NCBI GenBank assembly: GCA_017893485.1
Contig: CM030363.1
Location: 111,037,073 to 111,101,072, forward strand
Source of the DNA: Hemerocallis citrina
Lineage: Eukaryota > Streptophyta > Magnoliopsida > Asparagales > Asphodelaceae
Length of the DNA stretch: 64,000 bases
Reading direction: 5' to 3'
The position numbers and the translations under genes are program-made. Positions 10,401-21,494 of this stretch are shown piece by piece. Position 1 is the stretch's first letter; the number at the start of each line of letters is the position of its first letter. Below the pieces are notes generated by a model. The model did no database searches. It was not told where the DNA came from and saw only the letters and a program-made list of their open reading frames with translations.

Positions 10401-10754
10401 AGTTAGCCCCCGAGGTTTATAGGCCCATATAAGATATTGAAAAGGATCGGGAAAACTGCTTACCAGCTTGAATTACCGGGAGAGTTGTCTTAGGTGCACA
10501 ATGTCTTCCATGTGTCTATGCTGAGAGGTTATATTCCAGATCCGAGTCATCATTTGCCTGAAGTGCCAGAAGGTTTGCAGTTAGACCTGAATTACATCGA
10601 GACTCCTGTCGAGATTGTTGACCGTAGGGAGAAGGTCTTGAGGAATAAGATGATACCGATGGTCAAAGTAGTCTGGAGAAACCACTTGGTTGAAGAGGCT
10701 ACTTGGGAATCTGAGGAGAGGATGTTGAAGGACAATCTTGAGCTTTTTGCTTGA
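7441..10754 (+). pseudogene. pol: T1 pol: PR-RT-RNase H-integrase-chromodomain, broken
   Basis: Domain order is clear. Aspartic protease with DTGSS (7482-7496). Reverse transcriptase with [10 protein letters not shown] and catalytic FIDDIL (8426-8443). RNase H ([11 protein letters not shown] near 8867, then TDHKSLKY). Integrase with the HHCC zinc region (about 9525-9640, ending [10 protein letters not shown]) and DDE core ([29 protein letters not shown]). C-terminal chromodomain (VVWRNHLVEEATWESEERM, ending 10754). Defects: a small deletion/frameshift near 7935, TGA at 8267, TAG at 9698, a C insertion in CCCCC near 10413 and TAG at 10491. Three stops are C-to-T or G-to-A changes. Otherwise the sequence is well preserved, in keeping with a recent insertion. 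Confidence 0.93.
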
Positions 10755-10849
10755 TTGTATCTTTGTATCTTTGTATCTTTTGTTTTGTTGTTGTGTTGTA
10801 TTTTCTGTTTTCTCGCTCTTGACTGTAGTTCCGGGGACGGAACTATTCT

Positions 10850-10862
10850 AAGGAGGGAGTGA
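10850..10862 (+). other. Polypurine tract of T1
   Basis: AAGGAGGGAGTGA directly abuts the 3' LTR TG; the identical tract stands at 40256 in A. It is the plus-strand DNA primer site. Upstream GTTCCGGGGACGGAAC is a short inverted repeat, also seen in A and C as GTTCTGAGGACAGAAC. Confidence 0.9.
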
Positions 10863-13715
10863 TGTAATACCTCGATTTTTCCTAATGAATGAAGATTATT
10901 TATTTTGTTGCACGTGGTATGCACGTGTAATATTTTGGTTATTATTTCCAACATGATGAGTAAGAACATTGTTTTTATAAAGGATTTTTCTCTAAAAAGC
11001 CCAAGTGTTAATTTATTTATCTCTTCTACAAAATAATTATTTTGGCCCAATTAATTTTAGCCCATGAATTTAAACCCTATTATTATTTTCTACAACTTGT
11101 AATGTGTAGCATCTTTTCTTTCTATTTACCGAGTATTTGATGTAGAAATTTTGTAGAGTGGTTTGTGTGTACACGTGCACAAGGCACAAAGCTTGGCCGG
11201 ATTGTGGTGAGTGGGTGTGAGATCATGGGCGGTTAATGTGAGGTGTGGGTAGTTTTCACAACTTCCTAGTCCATCCTAGCCCTTGATCTTCCAACTCCCT
11301 AGTGCATCCTAACCCTCCATCTCACTCTAATTTGTGTATAAATACCCCCTCTCATTCTCTATTTCTTTTACACTAGATTATTATTTCAAGAGAAGTATTT
11401 GTGAGAGTTGTGTGTGTGTGTGCTTTTCTGTGGGGGACCGAGTAGCATTCTGAAAGCTTCGGTATGGAACAAAAAGCAAGGAGCAAGGAGTGCTGCACTG
11501 CATTGAGGAACTTTGCTGGATTCGATTACTTCGTCAAATAAGGTGGGTGTTTCTCAGGACTTCTAATGTAGGAATTATGCCATGATTATTATAATTGCTG
11601 CCATGTTATGAAAAGTAAATTTAATGTATTAGAAAATGCCTGAGCATGCTGTTGATAACATGAACAAATGAGTCGGTACAGTCAACTGTCGCATGAACCA
11701 GTCGACTGGTACGAGACAATTATTTTTCATGATGTGGTAATAAACATATGTGCAAATAGACGTAATAGTGTGATCACTAATTTTATATTTTCCCTATGAC
11801 ACATATGATGGAGGGAAGGTGAATGGATGAAAAGAACTAGCGATGATTAACAAAACTAAGAACTGTCGGTGCAGTCGACTGACAAGGTGTTCAGCCGACT
11901 GGTGCATCGATTTAAGTATGGTTATTCGGCAATTCCATGAAATGAGATATTCCATTATGTTGACCTAGTATAATGACTTGAGATTTATATCTTCATCTTC
12001 GTAAAGAAGTTATGAATAGTGTGAATGCATGTTTAAAGTATTTTCCTTAAAGAAAAGAACATATTAGTAACTTGAAATTCCATGCTACGATGTTAATGAA
12101 CAAGTAAGAAGTGTGGTGTTTATGAAATGTGAATGTATGTATGCTGTAATGAAAATGCATGTGAGAACGGTTGAAAGGATAATTTCTATTTTTTAATTAT
12201 GAAACTGTCCAGTCGACTTAGTGCGTGTAGCCAGTCGACTGAGCTGAACTTAGAAATGTGCTGTTAAAAATCCCAGGACAGACGACTGGTGGCTGAACAG
12301 TCGACTGTCACGTGGATGACTCTGTGAACATGAAAAGTTGCGGGACAGCCGACTGACCGTGTGCAGTAGTCGACTATCCCGACCATTTCTGATGAACCTG
12401 TATTGACTGTATGAGTCGACTGGTGTCCTTCCAAGTCGACTGTACAGAGTGGACTTTGATATGTACGAGATTTCATTTTATTCATTGTTGTTGGAAGTTG
12501 TGAACTTTATGATTGAAGTCGATGAACTCTTTTTATGACTGTATGGATTTATGAAAAATGAATCATAGATGGGAATTGAGAATTAAATGAACATGGAAGG
12601 CTAATATCATGATAAGGAAGTTTGTGAGACTCTAAAATGAATTATGAGCTGAGAATGCTCTATTGGAAATTGTCAATTTGAAATTGAACAAAAGAGTAGC
12701 TAAGTCTCCCCCGGCAGTGAAATGAAATGATATTGAAAAGAAGACCAAGGTTGGTCATGTGTAAATGAAATGATAAGTCCGGTTTGGTGGAGAGGCTAAC
12801 TCTAGAGCTTTGATTTTGATTCATGATTCTAATAATTTTAGTACATAGTGAGGAGGTGATGAAAGTGAGAGAAAAACGTAAGTATGAGAACTGGAGTTTA
12901 CGGTGCGGGTGTGTGAGCCGCAGAATGCATGCTTGATGAGTCAAGACATGGCACGGGCACAACTCAGAATGATCGGACTCTAGTCACGCTTGTGGGATGT
13001 TTGGTGACTGTAAGAGGATCGTGTTCAGGGAGGAGGCTTGAATTGCCACAGAATGCATGCTTGATGAGTCAAGACATGGCGTGGGGTTCCCCTCCAGGGT
13101 CCAGTGCACGAGCTTGTACTCATAGACCATTTAGGATACTCACCGTAATTACAGAAGTAGAGTAAATCATGGCGAGGGATTGAACCCTACAAAAATGAAG
13201 AACGATTAAGAGGCTTGCCCTCGGACCTATGTAGTATGGGATGCATAGAATCCGAACAAGTGCGCATTAGTGTCATGTAAACTAAATAATTGCATTAAGG
13301 ATTAAGTGCACAATCACGACACGACATCATTAAAAGTTCCCCTTTTGATTTATATTCTTATTATGAGCAAGTTTGTGATTTGTTAAGAAATGAGATTCGT
13401 TATACTGTTTCTGGCATAGAGAGGATGGCCATGTATAATTATCGTTGATTGAATAAACTGACGTACCCACAGTTTTGTATGCAGGGTAAATTACATGTAA
13501 AGAGGAATGGATGCATAAAGATTTTATCATGTTGTTGTACATTTATGTAAATGTTGTATATTTTTTACTTCCGCTGTGCAAATGTAAATGTAATATGATG
13601 TAAACTCTGATGTAAAAAGAAAAGTTTGAATTTTCTTGTAAAATTGTACTCAAAGAAAGCGAAAAGATCCTGTAGAACATCTCGAATTCAGTGATTTGGG
13701 ATTCGGGGCGTTACA
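10863..13715 (+). repeat. T1 3' LTR
   Basis: 2853 bp, co-linear with the 5' LTR at an offset of 8080. TATA at 11337, palindrome array 11679-12442, 3-bp insertion near 13533, end GGGGCGTTACA. Confidence 0.95.
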
Positions 13716-14272
13716 ACCATAATTTTTTAACTCATAACGAGGGATCCAACTCTACAAGATTAAGTACGATTAAGGGCTTACCCTCGGACCTATGTAGTAT
13801 GGGATGCATAGAATCTGTGTGCATTAGTATCATTTAGTATAAATAACTGCATTAAGGATTAAGTGCACAACACCAACAACATCAATAGGATAGTCTCTTT
13901 TTAGCCATGTTTTGTGATCAAGTTTGTGTTCGTTAAAATATTAAAGAATCGTTATACTTTTGGCATAGCGGGGATGGCCGTATATAATATTTCTTCGGTT
14001 GTAAGCACCTGACGTGCGCACAGTTTTAAATACAGGACTTGGAGTTTACAAGAAGATATAAATATGAATTTGTTGCTGATGATTACTTAAATGATAAAGT
14101 TTTTACAATTGTACATTTATCATTGTTGTATTTTATTTATTCCACTACGTGTTGATGTAAAAGACTGTTTTGTAAATAAAAGTTTTAAATTCCTTGTAAA
14201 ATTATACGAAGTGAAGTGTAAAGATCCCGTGGAACTTCGAACTCAAGCTTATTTGGAATTCGGGGTGTTACA
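13716..14272 (+). mobile_element. Old LTR 'E', right part
   Basis: Begins with the right TSD copy ACCAT and resumes the E LTR: GAGGGATCCAACTCTACAAG, the conserved GGACCTATGTAGTATGGGAT block (13789), GCATAGCGGGGATGGCCGTA, and the end GGAATTCGGGGTGTTACA. No coding sequence. Confidence 0.8.
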
Positions 14273-14275
14273 TAG

Positions 14276-15550
14276 GAGGATGCTGACTACTATGAAGACA
14301 TGATTATGGGTATGCAAGAGTTTTATATTTTTTTTGGCTAAAGTGTATTGAACAAAAACTTTGGATGAGAAGAATATGGAGTATTGAATATTATGATTTC
14401 TCATGTAACATGATATGTTTTATTGAATGGAATAAAAGGTAAATTTTAGTTTGATACTAGGTCTTCGTATACTTTTTGGTCATCCAAATTTGCTTAGGTG
14501 TTAGGCATTGAGCCCAAAATTTTTCCGGACCGTGTTCTATTGTGGCAACGCCGTCAAGTGAAGAGTTGATTGTTGATTGATATTATGCAAGGTGTGATAT
14601 CGAGATTGGAGGAAGGCTTTTCGGGATCGATCTCATTGAGCTAGATGTTTTGGGTGTCGATGTTATCGTGGGCTTTGATTGGATGGCAATCTATGATGCT
14701 ACAATTGAGTGCAAGCGTAAGGAGGTGGTGGTGAAGGCACCGGGATGACCCGTGGTGGCCTTTTAAGGAAGGAAGGTGGAAACCCGAAGGTGGTTGCGGC
14801 ACTAGCAGGGATGAGAATTCCGGAAGAAGTCAAGGAAATTCCTATAGTTCGAGACTTTCCATTGGTGTTCCTAGACGAACTACCAGGGTTACCACCGCAG
14901 TGTGATGTTGAGCTTTTCATCAACATGCAGCCAGGTAGTGCTCCAATATCGAAAGCTCCTTACAGTATGGCACCTATATAACAGGACGAAGTGAAGAAGC
15001 AGATCGAGGAGTTTTTGCAGAAGGGATTCATCAAGAAAAGTGCTTTGCCATGGGGTGTGCCGGTGTTGCAGGTGAAGAAGAAGGATGGGTCAATAAGGAT
15101 GTGCATTGCCTATCAGGAACTGAACATGGTAACCATTCAGAATAAGTATCCGATTCGGATGGTTGATGATCTATTCGATCGCTTGTAGGGTGCAGATGTG
15201 TTTTCAAAAATTGATCTACAATCGAGATACCATCACGTTCGAGTTAAGGAGGAAGATGTGCACAATACAGCTTTTCAGACTCGTCATGGGTATTATGAGT
15301 TTCAGGTGATGCCGTTTGGAGTGACAAATTCGCCAGCGATATTCATGGATTTAATGAACAGGATTTTACAGCCACTCATCGACTCTTTCGTCGTGGTGTT
15401 TATCGACGATATCCTGGGGTACTCAAAGTCAGAGAATGAGCATGCTAGGCATTTGGCAGAGGTTTTGAGGAAGTTGCAAGAGCAGAATCTGTATGCAAAG
15501 TTGTCGAGGTGTGAGTTTTGGCAGTCGGAGGTGGCATTTCTGGGTCACAT
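14276..15550 (+). pseudogene. Decayed gypsy remnant: gag end, protease, RT
   Basis: Oldest layer visible. 14276-14326 encodes a gag C-terminus (EDADYYEDMIMGMQEF) close to those of A and C. The protease motif is degraded, with DTGSS read as GATACTAGGTCTTCG near 14453. RT follows in pieces: LPGLPPQCDVELF near 14881, [16 protein letters not shown] (normal YRELN altered) near 15076, then [15 protein letters not shown] and FIDDIL (15399-15416). In-frame stops are near 14979 and 15186. The sequence stops inside RT (VAFLGHI) where LTR F inserted, so RNase H and integrase would lie beyond the nest, outside this window. It belongs to the A/C group. Confidence 0.85.
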
Positions 15551-17065
15551 TGTAGCGCCCCAAATTTCCAATAAGTAAATTTGAAATACGTGGCACAAAT
15601 TCCAGAATCAACCTCAATTGTAATCATAAACATAGCATCCAAATACAGGAAAATTTAAAACTTTTATTACATCAACTCTTTCACAAAGCACAGTGGAATT
15701 TAAACACTTTGAATTACAATTCTTTTTACAACACAGCACCATAAATACAATTTTCTCTTTACAATCAATCCTTTTACAAGATATGCATAAACATTAAGTA
15801 TTCCACCACATGCTCCCAACTCCATGATAGTGGTACCTACCTGTAAAACATGAGGCTAGAGATATCCATAACCCACAAAACTACAGGGGTCCGCCATAAC
15901 GGTGTGAGTGATATTCAAAGGAAATACAAACTTAAATGAAAACTTAAAAAATAAAATCATAAGTCAACAAGTTGAATTAGGCTAAATGTCAAGTTTAAGA
16001 AAACAAAGAAAAACAGGCATGCATAAAACAACTCAAGAAACACAATGCATATGATGATTTCTAATGCATACTTGTTGGATTCTATGCATCCCACTCTACA
16101 TAGGTCCGGTGGAAGCCTTTATCGTTCTCCATTTTCTACGGTTCAATCCCACATTATGCAACTAATCCTACTACAGTGATTAATTTAAGATTTAGATTAT
16201 TCTGAGTATCTAGCCCATCTCTCGATAATTTCGGAGGTCAATTTCTATCCACAGATAATTTCGAAGACTATTTTACTCACACCTGGGAATCTTCGAGAAT
16301 ATCCCACACCGCAAGAAATGGCGCCTCATCACACGAACATCCCATGAGCGTTGCCTCGATCACGATAATTTCGAAGATCAATCCCACACCGCAGGTAATT
16401 CCGGAGATTATTTCACTCACACCTTGATAATTCCATGGATTATCTAACACCGTAGATCACATGAGGCCCCCCAACCCATGCTTGCTCTCATTTCATCACA
16501 ACTCCAACTAGTTCCTGTTCTTAGGTTGATTATTATTAATTAAGTCACACTTCCCCCTAGAGGTGGTGTACCCTGCCAGACTTAATTCAACTAATTCTAC
16601 AACAAGGCCCCACTGGTGAAAATATCCTCAAAGTCTCAACCACCGACATATTAGGGTCCACATCAACTCAACATTTCTTGGTATTTCATAAATCCAAATA
16701 ATCCAACTTATAGCGAGGTTTCCCTCAAAGTCAATAGTCAATAAAACCAAATACTTCCAAAGTAGAACTGTATAATTTATCAAAACTGAACGAAGTATGA
16801 ACAGAACTGTGATTTACACTCTCAAAACAGCGAAGAACAAATTCAGTATAATACTCTTGGAAATTGTGAAACGTTCACTTTTTGAAACCAAAAGAATTAG
16901 AATTTAAATACTTGATAAAACTTGAGAATACATACTCTCTGAAAGTGGTGAAATCTAAGTTTAATTATTGCTCAGAATCAGAGAAATAAATAGTCGTTCG
17001 AAGAACAGCAAAACTCAGCAAAACAGAGCATGAAGTTCGACTATCATATAAATTTGAAAAGGTTT

Positions 17066-17302
17066 CGGTCGACCAACAGTACTCAAAGAAAACAACAACT
17101 CAAAATCCATGGCAGTCGACTAGCATCCATAGTATAGAAAGCTGCAGTCGACTGTCATCATCCAAAATAACGGCTTGAAAACCCTGGCAGTCGACTGATA
17201 GACATAGTTATAATTGTTGCAGTCGACCGCAATTAGAGACTAGCTCCAGATGACAATGACAGTCGATCGCGACTGCAAGTTCAAAAGAACTGCGGTCGAC
17301 TA
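17066..17302 (-). promoter_or_regulatory. Paired CAGTCGACTG palindromes, LTR F
   Basis: CAGTCGACTG-like motifs in pairs, but with start-to-start spacing of 32, 32 and 33 bp rather than 20-22 bp, about three helical turns. Two pairs are joined by spacers ending in GCTG or GTTG. Confidence 0.75.
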
Positions 17303-18174
17303 ATATGTAGTCTGCAACAGCTAGATTTCCAACTTCTAAAAAAATGGATACATGGTTATATACAATTTTGAGATTCCCAAAGATGAAAATAGACAATAAA
17401 ACAAGTGTGTCCTGGCCAAATCACTTCAGTTCATTCATCAATAAAAACTCTTAGAAACTTCACAAAAGAATCAATTTTTTCGAAAATCATATTGCTGCAA
17501 AAAATTAAGATTTTGAAGAACTTCTCATATGAGTATTTGAACTCTTTCAAATGCATTCAAAATCTTATTCATATACAGAGAACACAATTCAAACCTGTTC
17601 AAAACTGAAAGTAATCTTATTTTACACATTCATTGGTCAAAATATCTCCATCCATCCAACTCACCATCAAATTCTTTCACTTCTTATTCAATCCCAATCC
17701 AAACCAATAATAATTCTTCATCTTTAATCTCAAAACAGTGAATACAAAAGAAAAATAGCAACTTAAAGGTTCTTTGTTCATCCATGTGCATGTATGATGT
17801 TACTAATCCAATTGCAGTCTATTCATACAACCACAAATTCAACAATCTATTCATACAACCACAAATTCAACTATTTCTCATATAATCACTAATTTGTTCA
17901 ATACCAAATTAAATAACAACTCTACAAATCTCACACATTCAAGATCCATTCAAAATATGATTTATTCAAGCATGGCATAAGAAAGTGAAGATCTTTGTGT
18001 ATTTGCACATGGAAATTTCTCATAAATTTATATTCCTTCATGAAAGTTATTGATTGGTTGTTCATACATCACAATTTATATGCACTCATCATATTTTATC
18101 ATTCTACAACTTCTATTCATGCATTCTACTTGTACAACTTATATTCATATAGCAAACAAGAGGTAAAAGGCATC

Positions 18175-18186
18175 ACTCACCTCAAG
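18175..18186 (-). other. Candidate splice donor in LTR F
   Basis: On the minus strand CTTGAG|GTGAGT, a near-perfect donor. The same TTGAG|GTGAGT stands in both A LTRs (20137 and 40887). Confidence 0.4.
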
Positions 18187-18482
18187 AAGATTCAATCGAA
18201 GCACAAATGAAATAGTAAAGAAAACCTTCTTCTTTCTCTTTTGCAGAAGTCCAAGATCCAAGCTTTAAACTTGAAGAAAATAATGAGGAAATATGTTTGG
18301 AGGTCACCAAAGAGGAATAGCGGCTGCGACTGCCTCTAATATAGGTTGCGATTCCAGTTTTAATGTTTCACAAAGTTTACAAAAATACTCCTCAAGGAAA
18401 TTATTTATTTACATATATGAATCCTTCCAATTATTAGTTAATAAAATTGATTTAAAATAAAATTAAATTAAATCCCCTTACT

Positions 18483-19537
18483 TGTAACACCCTAGTTTTC
18501 ATTTATGAGATTTTGTGATTTTACATGTTGTGCACATATGAATTCATTTGTATAATTTCTTTTATAAAATATTTTTATATAAGCATTTGTTCTCTTTATT
18601 TTTCCAAAAAAAAAAAACTATTCTCTTTAAAAGCCTAATTAAAATCTAGGCCTAATCGTCTTTAAGCCCACTCTATTTTATTAATTAAATTAATTATTTT
18701 AAAGCCCATGGTTAGTTTGGCCCATTAGTGAGCCCATTTACTCTAATTCTCTTTTGAAATGGTCTACCCTGTAGTGTAGACTCATTTCATGGACAATTAA
18801 TTTTTAGTCACATGAACAAATTTGTAAATAGGGGACACTAGGTGGCATGTGTATGCAATGGAGTGTGCATTGCACACATTATCACCTAGGCCGGATAGGT
18901 TTGGAGTTGAGTGGGAGAGATGGAAGTGGTGGAGAGGTAGTTGCTCATCATGGGTAGTTTCTATAACTCCCTAGTACATCTTGGCCCTTAATCTCTAACC
19001 ATTTGATCTAATCTTGGCCCTCCATTCACCCTAGAAATTGTATAAATACCCCCTCCCACACTCTTCATTCTCACACTTGGAAAAAAAAACTGAAAAGAAA
19101 GAATAGAAAGAGAGAAAAGAATACAAGAAGTAAGGCAAAAGATTAAGGAGTTGTGAGTTCAAAAGAGTGAGTGTTTTGTGTGAGTGCTTCAACCAAGGAG
19201 AAGGAGGCCGGACAGCATAGGGGTGGCTCGGGTTCAAGGTTGCAATAAGGAGAAGGCAATTTTTGTGGCTTGATCTAGGAGGAGAAGGCTTTGTTCATTC
19301 GTTGTAGGAGATTCTCTAGGAGTTTATTTGATTGTTTCTCTCCATTTAAAGTGGGTGTTTCTCTTAAACTTCTAATTAGACATCATGTTAGGACGTGGTT
19401 GACAAATTAAGGAGAAACTCTAGCTAATATAGCCATGCATTATGAGAATGAGACAAATTGCTATTAGTTTGATTATATGCTAAAAGAGTGTCAAATTGAT
19501 TGCCAAATTATGATTTGTTAAATGGTTACCATACTAC
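18483..19537 (+). mobile_element. Element B 5' LTR, part 1
   Basis: Begins TGTAACACCCTAG after TTACT (18478-18482, expected TSD). Shares with T1 the layout of pyrimidine tracts, GGCCGGATAGG, ACTCCCTAGTACATC, TATAAATACCCCC (19041) and GTGGGTGTTTCTC near 19351. Interrupted at 19538 by element A; it resumes at 43298 and again at 50887. The three parts add up to about 2.87 kb, close to the T1 LTR length. Confidence 0.8.
19041..19048 (+). promoter_or_regulatory. TATA box of LTR B
   Basis: TATAAATA followed by CCCCCTCCC, as in T1. Confidence 0.7.
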
Positions 19538-19996
19538 TGTAGTATTCCGTATTTTTAAATATTATTTTTAAATATGTATAAATGAATTAAAATAATTTTT
19601 CGGGGATTTAATAAATATTTTCTGAAAATTTATATTTACACGTGCAAAACACGTGCAAATATTTTCTTAGGAAGTTCAAAAAGCAAAATTATTTTGTGGA
19701 AAATCATTATTTATTATTTAAGATTATTTATAATTTTTCTAGATTTTCCTATTTGCAAATATTACGAAAAGAAGGATCTTTTTGCAAAATTGTCATTTTG
19801 AAGGTTGAAAGTGCAAAACTATTCTCTGAACTTTCCAAATAGTGCCGGTTGGAAATAAAGTGTTTATTTTGCTTTTAAATATCAGTTTAATTGGTTTTAT
19901 CAAATTTCCAAGTATATGGATCTATTTATGTAAAGTTATACTTTAAAAGGGTTATTTTGCAAATGTGTTTAAAACCCTAATTCTCCTATTCCGACC

Positions 19997-20015
19997 TATA
20001 TATATATATATATAA
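19997..20015 (+). promoter_or_regulatory. TATA box of A 5' LTR
   Basis: A run of TA dinucleotides ending TATAAGAG, with the likely start site in GTGGAGTGCAG just downstream. The 3' LTR copy (40743) is longer. Confidence 0.65.
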
Positions 20016-20132
20016 GAGTGGAGTGCAGCCGTCTTTCGCTGCACAACAACAAGGTTTTATTATTTCTTGAAGATTTAAGGAGGGGATCTTGGATTTCGCA
20101 AAAGAAATGCTTTTCTTGTTAGATTTCGTCAT

Positions 20133-20143
20133 TTGAGGTGAGT
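20133..20143 (+). other. Candidate leader splice donor in A U5
   Basis: TTGAG|GTGAGT, matching the plant donor consensus, about 110 nt after the TATA region; conserved in the 3' LTR and in LTR F. The matching acceptor would be ACATTTTGCAG at 36683, nine bases before the gag ATG. Confidence 0.45.
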
Positions 20144-20810
20144 GACTTGTTTGTTTTATTTTATTTTGTGTATGTTGTATGTAGTATTTCATCTATTAGA
20201 AAGCATGTTAGGGTTTGAGTATGAATATGTACATGATGGATTGAATGGATGGATGAATTGAAAATTGATCTTTTATGAACCCTAATTACCATTGGATAGA
20301 TTTGCATGTGGATGATGTGAGTTTTTACTATTGTTGAGTTTGGATGAACACAACTTGACTATAGAAATTTTAGATTTGTTCATGTTTATGAGTTCATAAT
20401 GGTGATTGAAATTGAGAAAATGTTGAGAAGGACTGATGAGTTAGGAGATCATGTCTTGAGAACTGGATTTGAGATAAATTGGATTGAGTTGATGAACACA
20501 ACTAAATTGGGGATCTTCTGAAAATTTGGTATTGATATGGTTTGGATCTGAACACGAAGCTATTTCAATGATTAAATAATTTTTTTTTAGAAACTCTATT
20601 TTAATTATATGCACAATTCATGTTTTATTTGAAAGAAATCAACATATCTCTATTTTTTATAAATTCAATTAGTTTGATGTAGTTTCATGGATGATTATAA
20701 ATCCTACAAGTAGTACTCGGTCAAATAAGAAATATGTTTTTGGTAGAAATCGTTTTTATGAAGTAAAACTACGTATCGAATGAAATATGCACAACCAAAA
20801 TCTGTAGTCT

Positions 20811-21225
20811 GCAGGTCGACAGTCGACCATCGCTACCTGGCTGCTGAAATTTTCTCGAAGTTTTAAATTATCACACGGAACAGTCGGCTAACTCATCTTT
20901 ACAGTCGACTGAGTCTGTTCTGTTTTGATATTTCCCTTAGATTTAGATTTTCTTTCTGGATTGTCGACCTATGACCTTTCCAATCGACTACTATACTTGG
21001 AATAATTTTCTTAAGAATATTGGATTTTCTTTCTAGACAGTCTACTTATGGCTTTCACAGTCGACTTATAATACTTAGAATTATTTCTTAAAGATTATTG
21101 GATTTTTCGTTCTGGACAGTCGACCTATGACCTTTTACAGTCGACTGCTATACTTAGAATTATTTTCTTAAAGCTATTGAATTTTCCTTCTGGACAGTCG
21201 ACTTATGCTTGTTTATAGTCGACTG
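20811..21225 (+). promoter_or_regulatory. Palindrome array and about 82-bp repeats, A 5' LTR
   Basis: About four units of a roughly 80-bp repeat (TTTCTTTCTGGACAGTCGAC ... ACTTAGAATTATTTTCTTAA), each carrying two CAGTCGAC-type motifs about 21 bp apart. The corresponding 3' LTR array is 41551-41985 and has one extra motif. Confidence 0.8.
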
Positions 21226-21494
21226 ATACTAAAGTATCTTTATATCTTTGAATATTTTTTTAAATGATTTAAACTCTAAACGTTTTAAGCTATAACTTAC
21301 TATTCTATACATTATCTTCTACTGAACATATGTTTTCAAGTGGGTTAACTGAGCAGTTTATGTTGGGAGATTGGTTTGGATATTTGACTATGAGTCTCTA
21401 GAGGGTGTGTGTGACCCTAGAATACCGGCAGTTCAGATATTTATGTTTGGGCCTGTTGAGGCATTTTAGTTGATCTGTTGTTGAGTTAAGTCCG

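Larger units (their letters stand above)
2783..13715 (+). mobile_element. T1: complete Ty3/gypsy chromovirus (Tekay/Del type)
   Basis: A 10,933-bp element with both LTRs (2850 and 2853 bp), TG...CA ends, 5-bp TSD, PBS for initiator tRNA-Met, an extra ORF0, gag, pol (PR-RT-RH-IN-chromodomain) and a polypurine tract. The two LTRs differ by about 32 substitutions and one 3-bp indel by eye count, about 1.1 per cent, so it is young. It is nevertheless defective: there are frameshifts near 6475, 7935 and 10413, and stops in ORF0 and pol. The nearest assignment is the Tekay/Del lineage, from the C-terminal chromodomain and the large LTRs; I could not run a phylogeny. Confidence 0.95.
15551..18482 (-). 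mobile_element. LTR 'F', minus strand, truncated by element B
   Basis: Reads as the reverse complement of an A-type LTR end: TGTAGCGCCCC at 15551 mirrors GGGGCGCTACA. It carries inverted copies of the A LTR landmarks: TGGCGGACCCC near 15890, the conserved GCATCCCACTCTACATAGG block near 16087, repeated GATAATTTCGGAG motifs (16220-16440), CTAGAGGTGGTGTACCCTG near 16556, palindromes (17066-17302) and a splice-donor-like CACCTCAAG at 18178. Its own start is missing because B inserted at 18483. The expected TSD is CACAT (15546-15550), with the partner outside the window. No internal coding region is visible, so a solo LTR or one LTR of a larger element. Confidence 0.8.
19538..21494 (+). repeat. 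A 5' LTR, part 1
   Basis: Runs from TGTAGTATTCC to the GTCCG target of solo LTR D. Co-linear with 40269-42254 of the 3' LTR. Includes a TA repeat/TATA box, a donor-like GAG|GTGAGT and the palindrome array. Confidence 0.92.
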